A stretch of 64,000 bases of DNA from Galbitalea sp036499165 (lineage in GTDB: Bacteria; Actinomycetota; Actinomycetes; Actinomycetales; Microbacteriaceae), in the NCBI GenBank assembly GCA_036499165.1, contig DASYEE010000132.1, positions 3,276-67,275 on the forward strand. Reading direction: 5' to 3'. Positions 44,808 through 54,330 of the stretch are shown here, piece by piece. The stretch's first letter is position 1. Each line of letters begins with the position of its first letter. The position numbers were made by a program, and so were the translations under genes. Under the pieces are notes generated by a model. It saw nothing but the letters and a program-made list of their open reading frames with translations. It did not search any database and was not told the DNA's origin.

Positions 44808-45926
44808 ATGCTGACTGGCGGAATCACAAAACACTCGAGCGCACTCGCCGACGGTCGAGAACTCATCTACTTCGATGACGCGGCTACGACGCTGCCGCTC
44901 GAACGCAAGCTCGACGAGCGGGTGCTCGACCCCCGACCCGACACCGCGACCATGCGACAGGACGTCCTGACCGGCGAGTGGATCTCCATTGCCTCCGCAC
45001 GGCAGAACCGTGTGTTTCTCCCCCCGGCCGACCAGGACCCGCTCGCTCCCGCGACCGCCGCAAACCCGTCGGAGATCCCCGACCAGTACGACGTCGCCGT
45101 TTTCGAGAACCGGTCGCCGTCGTTCGGTCCCGCGCTCGACGGGCCGGATGCGCCCCACGGCCTCGCCGATCTCACCTCGATCGGACTTGGCAGGCAGTTC
45201 ACTTCCATCGGCCGCACGGAGGTCGTGTGCTTCAGCCCAGAGACGAGCGGTTCGTTTGGAACACAGACTCCCGCCCGCGCGCGCACGGTGATCGAAGCGT
45301 GGGCAGACCGGACGGCGGCGCTGTCGGCCCTGCCGGGCATCCAGCAGGTCTTCCCGTTCGAGAATCGCGGTGAGGCGATCGGCGTGACCCTGCATCATCC
45401 CCATGGCCAGATCTACGCGTACCCGTACGTGACGCCGCGCACCTCGCGGCTGCTCGACTCGATCGCGAAGGTCGGGCCGGACCTGTTCCAGCGCATCCTC
45501 GATACTGAGCGTGAGTCGCCGCGCGTTGTCCTGGCGGGCCAGCACTGGACCGCATATGTGCCGTTTGCTGCACGCTGGCCGATCGAGGTGCATATGCTGC
45601 CGCACCGCCACATCCCCGACTTCGCCGCGACCAACGAGGCCGAGCGTGACGAGCTCTCGCGGCTGTACCTCCGGCTCTTGCGCGGAGTGGATGCGCTCTA
45701 CGGCACCCCGACGCCGTACATCGCGGCCTGGCACCAGGCGCCGGTGAACGTCGGCCGCGACGATGTGCGTCTCAGGCTGCAGGTGACCTCGCCGCGCCGC
45801 GCCGAGAATAAGCTCAAATACCTGGCTGGCTCTGAGACAGCGATGGGCGCGTTCATCGCCGACGTTCCCCCCGAGATTTCCGCCGCAAATTTGAAGGAAG
45901 CGCTCAGTCGCGTTGAGGAGTTTTGA
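44808..45926 (+). CDS. galT: Galactose-1-phosphate uridylyltransferase
   Basis: The 372-residue enzyme has the active-site HPH (TLHHPHGQIYAY), plus ENRSPSFGP and the zinc-type site region. It transfers UMP between UDP-glucose and galactose-1-phosphate in the Leloir pathway. The ATG at 44808 has no Shine-Dalgarno and abuts an operator, so the mRNA may be leaderless. galK follows after 3 bp. Confidence 0.94.
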   Translation: MLTGGITKHSSALADGRELIYFDDAATTLPLERKLDERVLDPRPDTATMRQDVLTGEWISIASARQNRVFLPPADQDPLAPATAANPSEIPDQYDVAVFENRSPSFGPALDGPDAPHGLADLTSIGLGRQFTSIGRTEVVCFSPETSGSFGTQTPARARTVIEAWADRTAALSALPGIQQVFPFENRGEAIGVTLHHPHGQIYAYPYVTPRTSRLLDSIAKVGPDLFQRILDTERESPRVVLAGQHWTAYVPFAARWPIEVHMLPHRHIPDFAATNEAERDELSRLYLRLLRGVDALYGTPTPYIAAWHQAPVNVGRDDVRLRLQVTSPRRAENKLKYLAGSETAMGAFIADVPPEISAANLKEALSRVEEF

Positions 45927-45929
45927 CCA

Positions 45930-47087
45930 GTGAGTGACATTCGAGACGAAGTCTCCTTCAATTTCGCGGACATTTTCGGGTACGAACCGTCCGGGCTGTG
46001 GTCGGCGCCCGGGCGCGTGAACCTGATCGGCGAGCACACCGACTACAACGAGGGGTTTGTGCTGCCGTTCGCGATCAATCGGCGCACGGTGCTGGCGCTA
46101 GGGCTGCGGGATGACGCTCGCATCCGTATTGGCAGCGAGTTCGCAGACGAGGTCGTCGAGATCGCAATCGCCGAGCTGTCGCCGGAGCACCTGTCCGGAT
46201 GGTCGGCCTACCCGCTTGGGGTCGCCTGGGCTCTCGGCCAGCACAGCGCAGACCTCGCCGCGGTTCCCGGCGTCGACATCTACCTCGACTCATCCGTTCC
46301 GGTTGGAGCGGGGCTCTCATCCTCCGCAGCGATCGAAAGTGCGGTTGCCGTTGCGCTGAACGACGTCTGGCAGCTGGGGCTCGACCGGCAGACGCTCGCT
46401 AAGGTCGGCCAGCTCGCAGAGAACAAGGCCGTTGGTGCGCCGACGGGAATCATGGACCAGTCGGCCGTGCTGCTCGGTCGCCAGGACTCAGCGGTGTTTC
46501 TCGACTGCAGGAGCCTCGAATCCGAAACAGTGCCGCTCGGGTTCGCCGAGGCCGGCCTGCAGCTCCTCATCATCGACACCGGCGTTACCCACGCGCACGC
46601 CACCGGTGGATACGCCGACCGGCGCCGCTCGTGCGAGGCCGGCGCGAAGGCCATGGGTGTTCCGGCGCTTCGCGATCTCGGCCTGGACGACCTCGAGCGC
46701 GCGAGAGCGATTCTCGACGACGAGACGTTCCGTCGGGTGCGTCACGTGGTGACGGAAGACCAGCGCGTCCTCGACACCGTGCGGCTGCTGCGGGAAGAGG
46801 GCCCGACGTCGATCGGCGAACTGCTCGACGCATCCCACGCATCCATGCGCGACGACTTCGAGATCTCGGTGCCCGAACTCGACCTCGCCGTCGAGACAGC
46901 GCAGGCGAACGGCGCCATCGGGGCGAGGATGACCGGCGGCGGCTTTGGCGGATCGGCTATCGCCCTCGCCTCGGGCGGGGACATCTCCCGCATCCAGGTC
47001 GCGATCGACGGCGCATTCGCCGAGCACGGATTCCAGCAGCCGACCATGTTCGTGGTCACCGCGTCGGATGGCGCGGCGCGGGAGTAG
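45930..47087 (+). CDS. galK: Galactokinase
   Basis: The 385-residue GHMP kinase shows the galactose signature GRVNLIGEHTDYNEGFVLP, the ATP loop PVGAGLSSSAAIE and MTGGGFGGSAI. The GTG start at 45930 follows GAGGAG. It phosphorylates galactose at C1 and is coupled to galT. Confidence 0.96.
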   Translation: MSDIRDEVSFNFADIFGYEPSGLWSAPGRVNLIGEHTDYNEGFVLPFAINRRTVLALGLRDDARIRIGSEFADEVVEIAIAELSPEHLSGWSAYPLGVAWALGQHSADLAAVPGVDIYLDSSVPVGAGLSSSAAIESAVAVALNDVWQLGLDRQTLAKVGQLAENKAVGAPTGIMDQSAVLLGRQDSAVFLDCRSLESETVPLGFAEAGLQLLIIDTGVTHAHATGGYADRRRSCEAGAKAMGVPALRDLGLDDLERARAILDDETFRRVRHVVTEDQRVLDTVRLLREEGPTSIGELLDASHASMRDDFEISVPELDLAVETAQANGAIGARMTGGGFGGSAIALASGGDISRIQVAIDGAFAEHGFQQPTMFVVTASDGAARE

Positions 47088-47131
47088 GCCGATCCCGGCC
47101 CGGTAGCCTCGTGACGAGTGAAGGGGAGCGG

Positions 47132-47928
47132 ATGACTCGCGTACGACCTGTACTACTGATCGTCGCGGTCGCCGCCATCGCCGCGCTGGCCGGATGCACG
47201 CCCACCGCGACTCCTGTCGGGTTGCCGACCTCCGCGGGAACGACCATTCCAGGCACCTCGCCGAACTCGTCCCCGACCGGGACTCCGGTCGCCACGCCGA
47301 CGCCGACGAGCACCCCAACCGGCCGCCGAGCGATGGCGGAGTGCTGTTCACCATCACGGCGACCGCGGCCGCGACGGGCGGCAGCAACGCGAAGGTCCTC
47401 CTGACCGAAACCGTGTATGCCCCGACTGACACGGCGCCCGCCTCCGACCTCGCGCTTCTCACGCACCAGTGCTACGACTTCAAGACCGCATACCCGACGG
47501 CACACTTCATCACCACCTCGATCACGTCGAAGCTCGCTCCCGGCTCACCGGCCTGGCCAGTCGGTGTCGTTCCCATCGGCATGAGCGTTGGAGACTACTC
47601 GGCCTGGTCGGGCGACTACGGCGGCTTCGAGTCTGGCTGCGCCTCCGGAATCCTGAAGAAGATTCCCGGTGCCGTTCATGGCGTGCTGCCCATCCCCGCC
47701 GTCAATTCGGCTAGTGCCAACAAGGGCTGGGCGCGGAGCACCTACGGCTTCGCTGTGGCATGGGATGGCGAGACGAGCCAGATTCCCGCCGCGCAGCGCG
47801 TCGCGGTATCGAACTGCCATATCCAGTTGAGTCCGGCCGCCGCGGCCAACTCCTACTCAGCCGCGTGGCCAACGCATCCGCAGACCTCCGGCGGGGCCGG
47901 ATGCGAGTTCGGGATCCAGACGTTCTAG
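47132..47928 (+). pseudogene. Frameshifted secreted lipoprotein
   Basis: Reading from ATG 47132 after AAGGGGAG gives a signal peptide with lipobox LAGC and a Pro/Thr linker, then runs out of frame. From about 47325-47340 the continuation PSDGGVLFTITATAAATGG... to 47928 is in the -1 frame. The two parts join naturally in the stretch CCAACCGGCCGCCGAGCG, so one base seems lost relative to an intact gene (or it is a sequencing error or a programmed -1 shift). The C-terminal part has paired Cys and resembles a small secreted domain of unknown type. Its end overlaps the convergent folD gene by 4 bp. Confidence 0.7.
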
Positions 47929-48809
47929 ATTGAGAGCTTGCGCTCCGCCGCAAGCACAACGTTCTGCAGCAGCATCGCCCGGGTCATCGGGCCGACACCG
48001 CCGGGGTTCGGCGACAGGTAACCCGCCACCTCGGCCACGGCCGGATCGACATCGCCAGCCAGCTTCGCCTTGCCGGACTCGGTCATCCCGACGCGGGTCA
48101 CGCCGACATCCAGCACGGCGGCGCCGGGCTTCACCCAGTCGGGCTTGACGAGATGCGGGACCCCGACGGCCGCGACGACGATGTCTGCCTGGCGGACATA
48201 CGCCGCCAGGTCATCGGTGCGCGAATGGGTCAGAGTGACCGTCGAGTCGATGCCCTTGCGTGTCAGCAGCAGCCCAAGGGGACGACCGACCGTGAGGCCG
48301 CGCCCGATGACGACGACGTGGCGACCGGGGAACTGCACCCCGTAGCGCTCGGCGAGCTCGACAATGCCTGCGGGAGTACACGGCAGAGGGGATGTCAGGA
48401 CGCCCTCCACCCCCAGAACCAGGCGCCCCAGGTTTGTCGGGTGAAGGCCGTCCGCGTCCTTTGCCGGGTCGATCAGCTCGAGCATGGCGTGCTCGTCGAT
48501 CGCTCCGGGCAGGGGCAGCTGCACGATGTAGCCGGTCACGCGCGGGTCGGCGTTCAGGTCTGCGATCGCTGCACGGACATCCGCCTCGCTCGCTGTCGCA
48601 GGCAGGTCGATGCGGATCGACTCCATACCGACCTCGATGGAGTCACGGTGTTTGCCGCCGACATAGCTGAGCGATCCGGGGTCATCGCCGACGAGCAGGG
48701 TGGCAAGCCCGGGTGTCACGCCCTGCGCTTTGAGCGCCGTGATGCGCTCACGCAGCTCATCCTTGATGGCGGATGCGGTCGCGACCCCATCCAGTTTCAC
48801 AGCTGTCAT
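47925..48809 (-). CDS. folD: Bifunctional methylenetetrahydrofolate dehydrogenase/cyclohydrolase
   Basis: The 294-residue enzyme has the catalytic YVGGKHRDSIEVGM region (K in place of typical YxxxK context), LPLPGAIDEHAMLELIDPAKDADGLHP, and the NADP site VVIGRGLTVGRPLGLLL. It interconverts methylene-, methenyl- and 10-formyl-THF. glyA lies upstream on the same strand, and a palindrome separates them. Confidence 0.95.
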   Translation of the reverse strand: MTAVKLDGVATASAIKDELRERITALKAQGVTPGLATLLVGDDPGSLSYVGGKHRDSIEVGMESIRIDLPATASEADVRAAIADLNADPRVTGYIVQLPLPGAIDEHAMLELIDPAKDADGLHPTNLGRLVLGVEGVLTSPLPCTPAGIVELAERYGVQFPGRHVVVIGRGLTVGRPLGLLLTRKGIDSTVTLTHSRTDDLAAYVRQADIVVAAVGVPHLVKPDWVKPGAAVLDVGVTRVGMTESGKAKLAGDVDPAVAEVAGYLSPNPGGVGPMTRAMLLQNVVLAAERKLSI

Positions 48810-48832
48810 TGGCTGGCTCCGTTCATGTGTCT

Positions 48833-48897
48833 TCGGTGAGGGGCGGCAGATTGCCCTTAATTCGCGAGAATTAGGGCGATGTGCCGCCCCTCACCGA
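48833..48897. repeat. Palindromic repeat family C between folD and glyA
   Basis: Arms 48833-48863 and 48868-48897 pair over about 30 nt with three differences and a 4-nt loop. The sequence GGTGAGGGGCGGCAGAT recurs in the truncated element at the right edge of the window. Confidence 0.85.
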
Positions 48898-48921
48898 GAA
48901 AGAGTGGGAAAACTCGTGGCG

Positions 48922-50214
48922 CTACTGCCAGGTGCCGGGGCTCGTGAGTCCCGGGTAGAGCGGGTAGCCGTCGGTGAGCTTCACGACACGGGCGCGCAGG
49001 GCGTCGACATCGGGCTCCGGCAGCAGCGCGTTGGCGATGATGTCGGCGACCTCGGTGAACTCCTCGTCGCCGAAGCCGCGCGTCGCGAGCGCCGGGGTGC
49101 CGATTCGCACACCAGACGGTGTCATCGGGGGGCGTGGGTCGAACGGTACAGCGTTGCGGTTCACGGTGATGCCGACGGAGTGCAGGATGTCTTCGGCATC
49201 CTGTCCGTGGATCGCGGCGTTGCGCAGGTCGACCAGCACCAGGTGAACGTCGGTGCCGCCGGTGAGCACGTCGATTCCTGCTGCGGTCGCATCCGTCGCC
49301 GTCAGCCGCTCGGCCAGGATCTTCGCGCCGCGAATGGTGCGCTCCTGGCGGTCCTTGAATTCGGGCTCGGCGGCGAGCTTGAACGCGGTCGCCTTGGCGG
49401 CGATCACGTGCATGAGCGGCCCGCCCTGCTGGCCCGGGAAGACGTTGGAATTGATCTTCTTCTGGATGTCCAGGTCGTTGGTCAGGATGAACCCGGACCG
49501 CGGGCCGCCGATCGTCTTGTGGACCGTCGATGACGTGACGTGCGCGTATGGCACCGGGGACGGGTGGAGGCCAGCTGCGACGAGGCCGGCGAAGTGTGCC
49601 ATGTCGACCCAGAGGAGCGCACCGACCTCATCCGCAATGGCGCGGAACGCCTCGAAGTCGAGCTGGCGCGGGTAGGCGGACCATCCGGCGATGAGCACCT
49701 GCGGGCGCACCTCCAGCGCCTTCTCGCGCACGACATCCATGTCGACACGGAACGTCTCGGGGTCGACGCCGTAGGCGTGCGCCTCGTAGAGCTTGCCCGA
49801 GAAGTTCAGACGCATGCCGTGCGTGAGGTGACCGCCGTGAGCGAGCTCGAGGCCGAGGATCCGGTCGCCGGGGGTCGCGATGGCCGAAAGTACGGCCGCA
49901 TTGGCGGATGCCCCGGAGTGCGGCTGCACGTTTGCGTACGCAGAGCCGAAGAGACTCTTGGCGCGGTCGATGGCGAGCTGCTCCGCGACATCCACGAATT
50001 CGCAGCCGCCGTAGTACCGGCGCCCGGGGTAGCCCTCCGCGTACTTGTTGGTGAGCACGGAGCCCTGCGACTCGAGCACCGCGCGCGGCACGAAATTCTC
50101 GCTTGCGATCATCTCGAGAGTGTTGCGCTGGCGGCCGAGTTCACTGGCGAGGACCGCGGCGATCTCCGGGTCAACCTCAGACAGAGGTGCCGTGAAGGAA
50201 TTGTTTGGGGTCAT
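48922..50214 (-). CDS. glyA: Serine hydroxymethyltransferase
   Basis: The 430-residue PLP enzyme has EMIASENFVPRAV, the GYPGRRYYGGCEF loop and the Schiff-base lysine region VTSSTVHKTIGGPRSGFIL. It makes glycine and methylene-THF from serine. The start at 50214 (MTPNNSFT) follows AGGAGA; upstream sequence is repeat-rich and not coding. With FolD and PurU it covers one-carbon metabolism. Confidence 0.96.
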   Translation of the reverse strand: MTPNNSFTAPLSEVDPEIAAVLASELGRQRNTLEMIASENFVPRAVLESQGSVLTNKYAEGYPGRRYYGGCEFVDVAEQLAIDRAKSLFGSAYANVQPHSGASANAAVLSAIATPGDRILGLELAHGGHLTHGMRLNFSGKLYEAHAYGVDPETFRVDMDVVREKALEVRPQVLIAGWSAYPRQLDFEAFRAIADEVGALLWVDMAHFAGLVAAGLHPSPVPYAHVTSSTVHKTIGGPRSGFILTNDLDIQKKINSNVFPGQQGGPLMHVIAAKATAFKLAAEPEFKDRQERTIRGAKILAERLTATDATAAGIDVLTGGTDVHLVLVDLRNAAIHGQDAEDILHSVGITVNRNAVPFDPRPPMTPSGVRIGTPALATRGFGDEEFTEVADIIANALLPEPDVDALRARVVKLTDGYPLYPGLTSPGTWQ

Positions 50215-50502
50215 GAATGTCTCCTGACATGGTCGAAGGTTGATAGAAAGCTCTTCAAGCACGTGGCCCAGGCGTACGGCCACTAACCGTGTCAGTCGCT
50301 CCCCGATGGTTACCCATCCGAACGCCAGTTGCGACGCTGTCAGCCTACCAGCGCCGAACCCGTCGCTGGTTGAGCTTGTGGCCACCCTGTTGCTGGTTGA
50401 GTCTGTCGAAACCGCCCGCACTCGCCGCCCACCAGTCCCGCATAGCCGTCGACCAGGTCGGGCCCAGGCTTAGCCATTAGGCAGTGCCGCGGGCGCACGC
50501 TA
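50215..50502. other. 288-bp gene-free stretch between glyA and the P-loop kinase gene
   Basis: It must hold the glyA promoter. Around 50361-50415 there are two copies of the GGTTGAG(C/T)(T/C)TGT repeat, one followed by CGAAACC. I see no riboswitch-like structure by eye and no gene. Confidence 0.5.
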
Positions 50503-51021
50503 TCACCAGCCGGCGGCAGCTCTGAGGCGGGTCGCTAATTCGGCCGGCGACGCGGACGTGGAATCAAGGACCAGATCGTCGAGCGCGGCCGCATCCAGTA
50601 TTGCGCTCAACTCAGGCGCGCGACGCAGATGCCAGTCCAACACAGGGGAGTCATCCGCATGCCGCTGCGTTATGCGCGCTGCGATAACTTCAGCATTGGC
50701 TACGACTCGGCAGACCAGCACGCCGTCTGACTGCAACGCTTCCTCGTACCTCGGAACCTGCGCTGCCTCTTCTATTACGCCGGCGAGGACGAAGTGCTGG
50801 GCACCAGCACGACGATAGTTGTCGGCGACGTGCCGGAGATTTTCGAGCTCGAGTCGATGATTGAAGCGGTCGCTGGCGGGCGCCGGCCAGAACCGGCGCA
50901 AGCTGTCCAGGTCGATGAGAGCGTGCGGATGCCCTGCTGACGTTTCAAGCGCGCTCATGGCCTCAGCCAATGTCGACTTGCCCGCCCCAACGGTGCCATT
51001 AATGAAGACGCTGTCGACCAT
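50503..51021 (-). CDS. P-loop kinase-like protein
   Basis: The 172-residue protein begins with Walker A GTVGAGKST (9-17) and DLDSLRRFW, resembling small adenylylsulfate-/chloramphenicol-kinase-like enzymes. Substrate unknown. It stands alone between repeat-rich gaps. Confidence 0.75.
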   Translation of the reverse strand: MVDSVFINGTVGAGKSTLAEAMSALETSAGHPHALIDLDSLRRFWPAPASDRFNHRLELENLRHVADNYRRAGAQHFVLAGVIEEAAQVPRYEEALQSDGVLVCRVVANAEVIAARITQRHADDSPVLDWHLRRAPELSAILDAAALDDLVLDSTSASPAELATRLRAAAGW

Positions 51022-51110
51022 GGTTTGAGACTGCCACAGAACTTACCGTTTCGATTGTGCAGGCAGGCTTGTCTCGCGGGCGCCCCAGCCCAAATTATGC
51101 CCGGGCGCGG

Positions 51111-52034
51111 CTACTCGACCAGCGGAGTGGACGCAAGGAGCGCCAGGACCTCGGCGAGCGTTGGAGCGGTCGCGGGGCCGCGGCGGGTGACGGCAAGGGC
51201 AGCGCAGGCATTGGCTCGGCGAGCGGCCTCCCTCGGCATGACGCCGGCCGCGAGGGCAGCAAGAAAAGCGCCAGCGTGCGCATCGCCAGCGCCGTTGGTG
51301 TCGATCGCGTCGACCTCGAAGCCCCGGATGTGCTCGATCACGCCGTCGACGCCGAGCAGGCATCCGCCCGCACCGAGCCGCACGAGCACGTTGCCCGAGC
51401 CCGCGAGGATGTCCGCGGCCGTCGCGACACTCCCTTTGCCCGTGAGCAGCACCGCTTCGCGCTCGTTGCAGCTCATCCAGTCTGCGCGCGCGTTGGCGAG
51501 TGCCCAGACCTCGGGAGAGATCTCCGCGACGAGGGGACCAGGGTCGAGAAGCACCGTGTGCGATGCGTCGAGTGCGTCGAGCCACGGCCCGAGCACGCCG
51601 CCGTTGGTGCTCGGCAGCAGCCCGTAGCCCGAGACCAGCACGAGATCGCCGGGTCTCGTTTCGATCGATTCCACAGCAGACGTGGTGAGCTCAGCCTCCG
51701 CGCCGAAGACGGTGACGAAGGTCCGCTCGCCGCCATCGTCGACGAGCGCCAGGTCATACCCGCTGTCGCGCGCGCCGTCGATCGGCACCAGCGTCTCGAT
51801 TGCGGCCGCAGCGAGCGACGAGCGCACGAGGTCGCCGAAATACCCGGTACCGTGGCCGCCGGCATACGCCGTCGGAAGTCCCTGCCTGACCGCAGCGACC
51901 ATAGCGTTGAACGCTCCGCCGGCGGCGATGCTCGATGCGGTGGCGAGCACATCCGTGCCGCGCTCCGGCAGCGCTGGCACATTCGTCACAAGGTCGACGA
52001 CAACGTTGCCGACACTGACCAGTCGCCGGCTCAC
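51111..52034 (-). CDS. PfkB-family carbohydrate/nucleoside kinase
   Basis: The 307-residue ribokinase-fold protein has the N-terminal substrate motif GGAFNAMVAAVRQG and DTNGAGDAHAGAF with catalytic Asp251. It is the last gene of a five-gene operon with an ADP-ribosylglycohydrolase-like protein, GntR regulator, cysteine hydrolase and NCS1 permease, so ribose or a nucleoside is the likely substrate. The stop TAG and the terminal LVE come from a CTGGTCGAGTAG repeat. Confidence 0.85.
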   Translation of the reverse strand: MSRRLVSVGNVVVDLVTNVPALPERGTDVLATASSIAAGGAFNAMVAAVRQGLPTAYAGGHGTGYFGDLVRSSLAAAAIETLVPIDGARDSGYDLALVDDGGERTFVTVFGAEAELTTSAVESIETRPGDLVLVSGYGLLPSTNGGVLGPWLDALDASHTVLLDPGPLVAEISPEVWALANARADWMSCNEREAVLLTGKGSVATAADILAGSGNVLVRLGAGGCLLGVDGVIEHIRGFEVDAIDTNGAGDAHAGAFLAALAAGVMPREAARRANACAALAVTRRGPATAPTLAEVLALLASTPLVE

Positions 52035-52047
52035 GGGGCACGCCCGC

Positions 52048-53049
52048 TCACGACAAAGCCGCCCGCACTGCCAACAGCCCGTCGGCCACCCGCTCGAGCT
52101 CCAGATGATTCACGCGCGCCACGGTGTCACGCGCTTCGACCGGATACGCGTCGACCCCGTGGATTGCCCCACCGATCGCCCCCGCCATGGCCGCAACTGT
52201 GTCGCTGTCGCCACCGAGTGCCGCGGCCGCTCGAACGGCGCTCCACGGGTCATCCGGGAAGGTCGCGAGCACTCCGAACGCTGCTGGCACCGACTCCTGG
52301 CTGGCGAGGCTCGTGCCGATCACCTCGTAGATGCGGGTGAGACTGCGCTCCGGGTCAGCCGGTTCCGCGAGGTCGATGGCCAACCGGATGCGCGCCGCGA
52401 CATCCGCCGCAGCGACCCAGTAGCCGCGCGCGGCGCCGAGCTCGGCCGCCGCAATCGCCGTATCGAACGCGACCCGCGACTCTGCGCCGTCGATCCCGGC
52501 GCTGACCGCGCCCGCCACAGCAGACGCCGCCGCGATCGCGACCCCTGTGTTGTGGCTGGCGAGACACGATTCGACCACGCGGTCGACGAGCGCCTCCAGG
52601 TCTGTCGTATCGACCGCGATACCCACCGGCGTCACCCGCATTGCGGCGCCGTTCGTCGTGCCGAACCGGCCGGATTCCGTCGCGGGTTCGCCCGCGATGA
52701 CCGCATCGACGGCCCGCTTCGTGGATGGCCCCAGCAGGTCGAGCGAACCGCGCGCTCGCATCGAGTCCTCCCAGCGCACGAGCGCGTGCGCGAACGACTC
52801 CGGATCGACGTGACCCGCGCCCTCCACGAGAAGCCGGGCAAGCAGCAGCGCCTGTTCAGTGTCATCCGTGATGGATGCCGCAGCCATCCCGCGCGCCAGA
52901 GGATGATCGTCCGCGGCAGGCTCGAACCACTCGATCGACCCGTACCGGTCGGCGATCGCCTGGCGCGACATCAGCTGCGTCGGCATGCCGAGAGCATCGC
53001 CGATCGCCAGCCCGAACAGCGCACCGATCGCGCCCGAACGCCCGCTCAC
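52048..53049 (-). CDS. ADP-ribosylglycohydrolase (DraG/ARH)-family protein
   Basis: The 333-residue protein has both binuclear Mg-site motifs: TDDTE (61-65) and GGDSDT (279-284). Family members cleave N- or O-glycosidic bonds to ADP-ribose or ribose. The GTG at 53049 overlaps the GntR stop as GTGA. In this operon, without ADP-ribosyltransferase genes, hydrolysis of a small N-ribosylated compound is a reasonable guess. Confidence 0.88.
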   Translation of the reverse strand: MSGRSGAIGALFGLAIGDALGMPTQLMSRQAIADRYGSIEWFEPAADDHPLARGMAAASITDDTEQALLLARLLVEGAGHVDPESFAHALVRWEDSMRARGSLDLLGPSTKRAVDAVIAGEPATESGRFGTTNGAAMRVTPVGIAVDTTDLEALVDRVVESCLASHNTGVAIAAASAVAGAVSAGIDGAESRVAFDTAIAAAELGAARGYWVAAADVAARIRLAIDLAEPADPERSLTRIYEVIGTSLASQESVPAAFGVLATFPDDPWSAVRAAAALGGDSDTVAAMAGAIGGAIHGVDAYPVEARDTVARVNHLELERVADGLLAVRAALS

Positions 53050-53768
53050 AGCGCCTGCGCGAACTGGAAGTGCAACCGAAAGTGATCGGGGTCGAGCAGG
53101 CTCTCGACGTTCTCGACCAGCCCGCCTTCCGCCGTGCGCGTGACACAGCGCGACCACAGGAACGACTCCCCCGCCGCTCGACCGAGCAGTTCGGCTTCCG
53201 CCGATGGCAGCCGCCTGATCTCGACCCACTGCTCACCCTGGGCGGCGATGAGTTCGGCGTCGCGCAGCAGTTGCGTCAGCGAACCGGCAGCACGTCCGTC
53301 CGCGACCGCCGCCATAACGGCTGGTGTCGCCGGAATCCTCGACCGCTCGTACGAAATGACGCCAACCCCATCCGCCGATCGGAGCCGGTCGATAACCACG
53401 AACCGATCGGATGTCTCCCCCAGCTCTGCCGCCAGCGCCGGGTCGTTGATCTCGTCGAGGTTCAGCACCTCGACGCGGGTCGCGACCCCGTGATCCTGAA
53501 GCGCGCGGGCCCAGCCGAGTTCGACATCCAGGGGGTTCCCGTCGAAGGTGACGAACGATCCCTTGCCCGAACGGGTCGCAATGAGCCCGGCCTCGCCCAG
53601 CTCGGAGAGCGCGGCACGAACAGTGTTGCGGCTGACCGAGAACCGCTCGGCGAGCGCCGTTTCGCCCGGCAGCCGCCGACCGCGCGGCATACTCCCCCGA
53701 CGGATCTCGCCACCCAGCACCTGCACGATGTGCTCGTGCTTCAGCGGCGGCTGGCGCGACTCAGGCAC
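53046..53768 (-). CDS. GntR/HutC-type regulator with UTRA domain
   Basis: The 240-residue protein has an N-terminal wHTH (GRRLPGETALAERFSVSRNTVRAALSELGEAGLI) and a C-terminal UTRA effector domain. The GTG at 53768 lies 1 bp after the cysteine-hydrolase stop. As an operon member it probably autoregulates in response to the pathway's substrate. Confidence 0.9.
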   Translation of the reverse strand: MPESRQPPLKHEHIVQVLGGEIRRGSMPRGRRLPGETALAERFSVSRNTVRAALSELGEAGLIATRSGKGSFVTFDGNPLDVELGWARALQDHGVATRVEVLNLDEINDPALAAELGETSDRFVVIDRLRSADGVGVISYERSRIPATPAVMAAVADGRAAGSLTQLLRDAELIAAQGEQWVEIRRLPSAEAELLGRAAGESFLWSRCVTRTAEGGLVENVESLLDPDHFRLHFQFAQAL

Positions 53769-53769
53769 G

Positions 53770-54330
53770 TCAGCGCCCCTCGGCGAGGATCGTCGCAGAA
53801 TCGGTGATCTCGATGAGCGGCCCATAGAGTGCCATGGCGTCGATCGCGCGGTGGTGATCAACTTCGCTGAGCCCGGCGCAGGCATCCTGCACAACGCGGA
53901 TGTGGATGCCCGCGTCCGCCGCCGCAAGCGCGGTCGAGATCACGCAGCAGTCGGTCGAGACCCCGACCAGCACCATCTCGTCGCTTTCACCCATCGCGGC
54001 AGCGAGGTCGTCGCCCCATTTGCCGAAGGTGGTCTTGGTGACGACCTGGTGGGTATCCGTCTTCAACCCCGCAGTGATGTCGTACAGCGGGTCGGTCGGC
54101 GGCACCAGCGCGAACGGCCACAGCTCGTAGTAAGGAACCCACGCACCGACGGGCTTCTCGGGGGCGACGAACCGCGTGAAGATCACCCGGTCGCCGAACG
54201 CCGACACGAGAGACGCGACGGTCGGTTCGATGAGCGCGTATCCGGGCGTCGCCCACTGGCTCGTCGGATCACCGAAAATGACCTGCATATCGATGACGAC
54301 GAGCCAGGGGGCGTGCGCAGAACCGGTCAC
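53770..54330 (-). CDS. Isochorismatase-like cysteine hydrolase
   Basis: The 186-residue protein has the catalytic triad of the family: Asp14 (VVIDMQ), Lys99 (VVTKTTFGKW) and Cys129 (GVSTDCCV). Members hydrolyse amides (nicotinamide, N-carbamoyl compounds, ureidoacrylate) or vinyl ethers. Here, between a nucleobase-type permease and GntR, it probably acts on the imported base or its ring-opened product. Overlaps the permease gene by 4 bp. Confidence 0.88.
   Translation of the reverse strand: MTGSAHAPWLVVIDMQVIFGDPTSQWATPGYALIEPTVASLVSAFGDRVIFTRFVAPEKPVGAWVPYYELWPFALVPPTDPLYDITAGLKTDTHQVVTKTTFGKWGDDLAAAMGESDEMVLVGVSTDCCVISTALAAADAGIHIRVVQDACAGLSEVDHHRAIDAMALYGPLIEITDSATILAEGR

Noticed and set aside
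44751..46037. Minus-strand extension upstream of the DeoR-type regulator
   Set aside because: It runs antisense to galT; the regulator has a clear family N-terminus at 44750.
50215..50502. Possible folate or glycine riboswitch before glyA
   Set aside because: No conserved riboswitch core recognised by eye; only dispersed repeats are evident.
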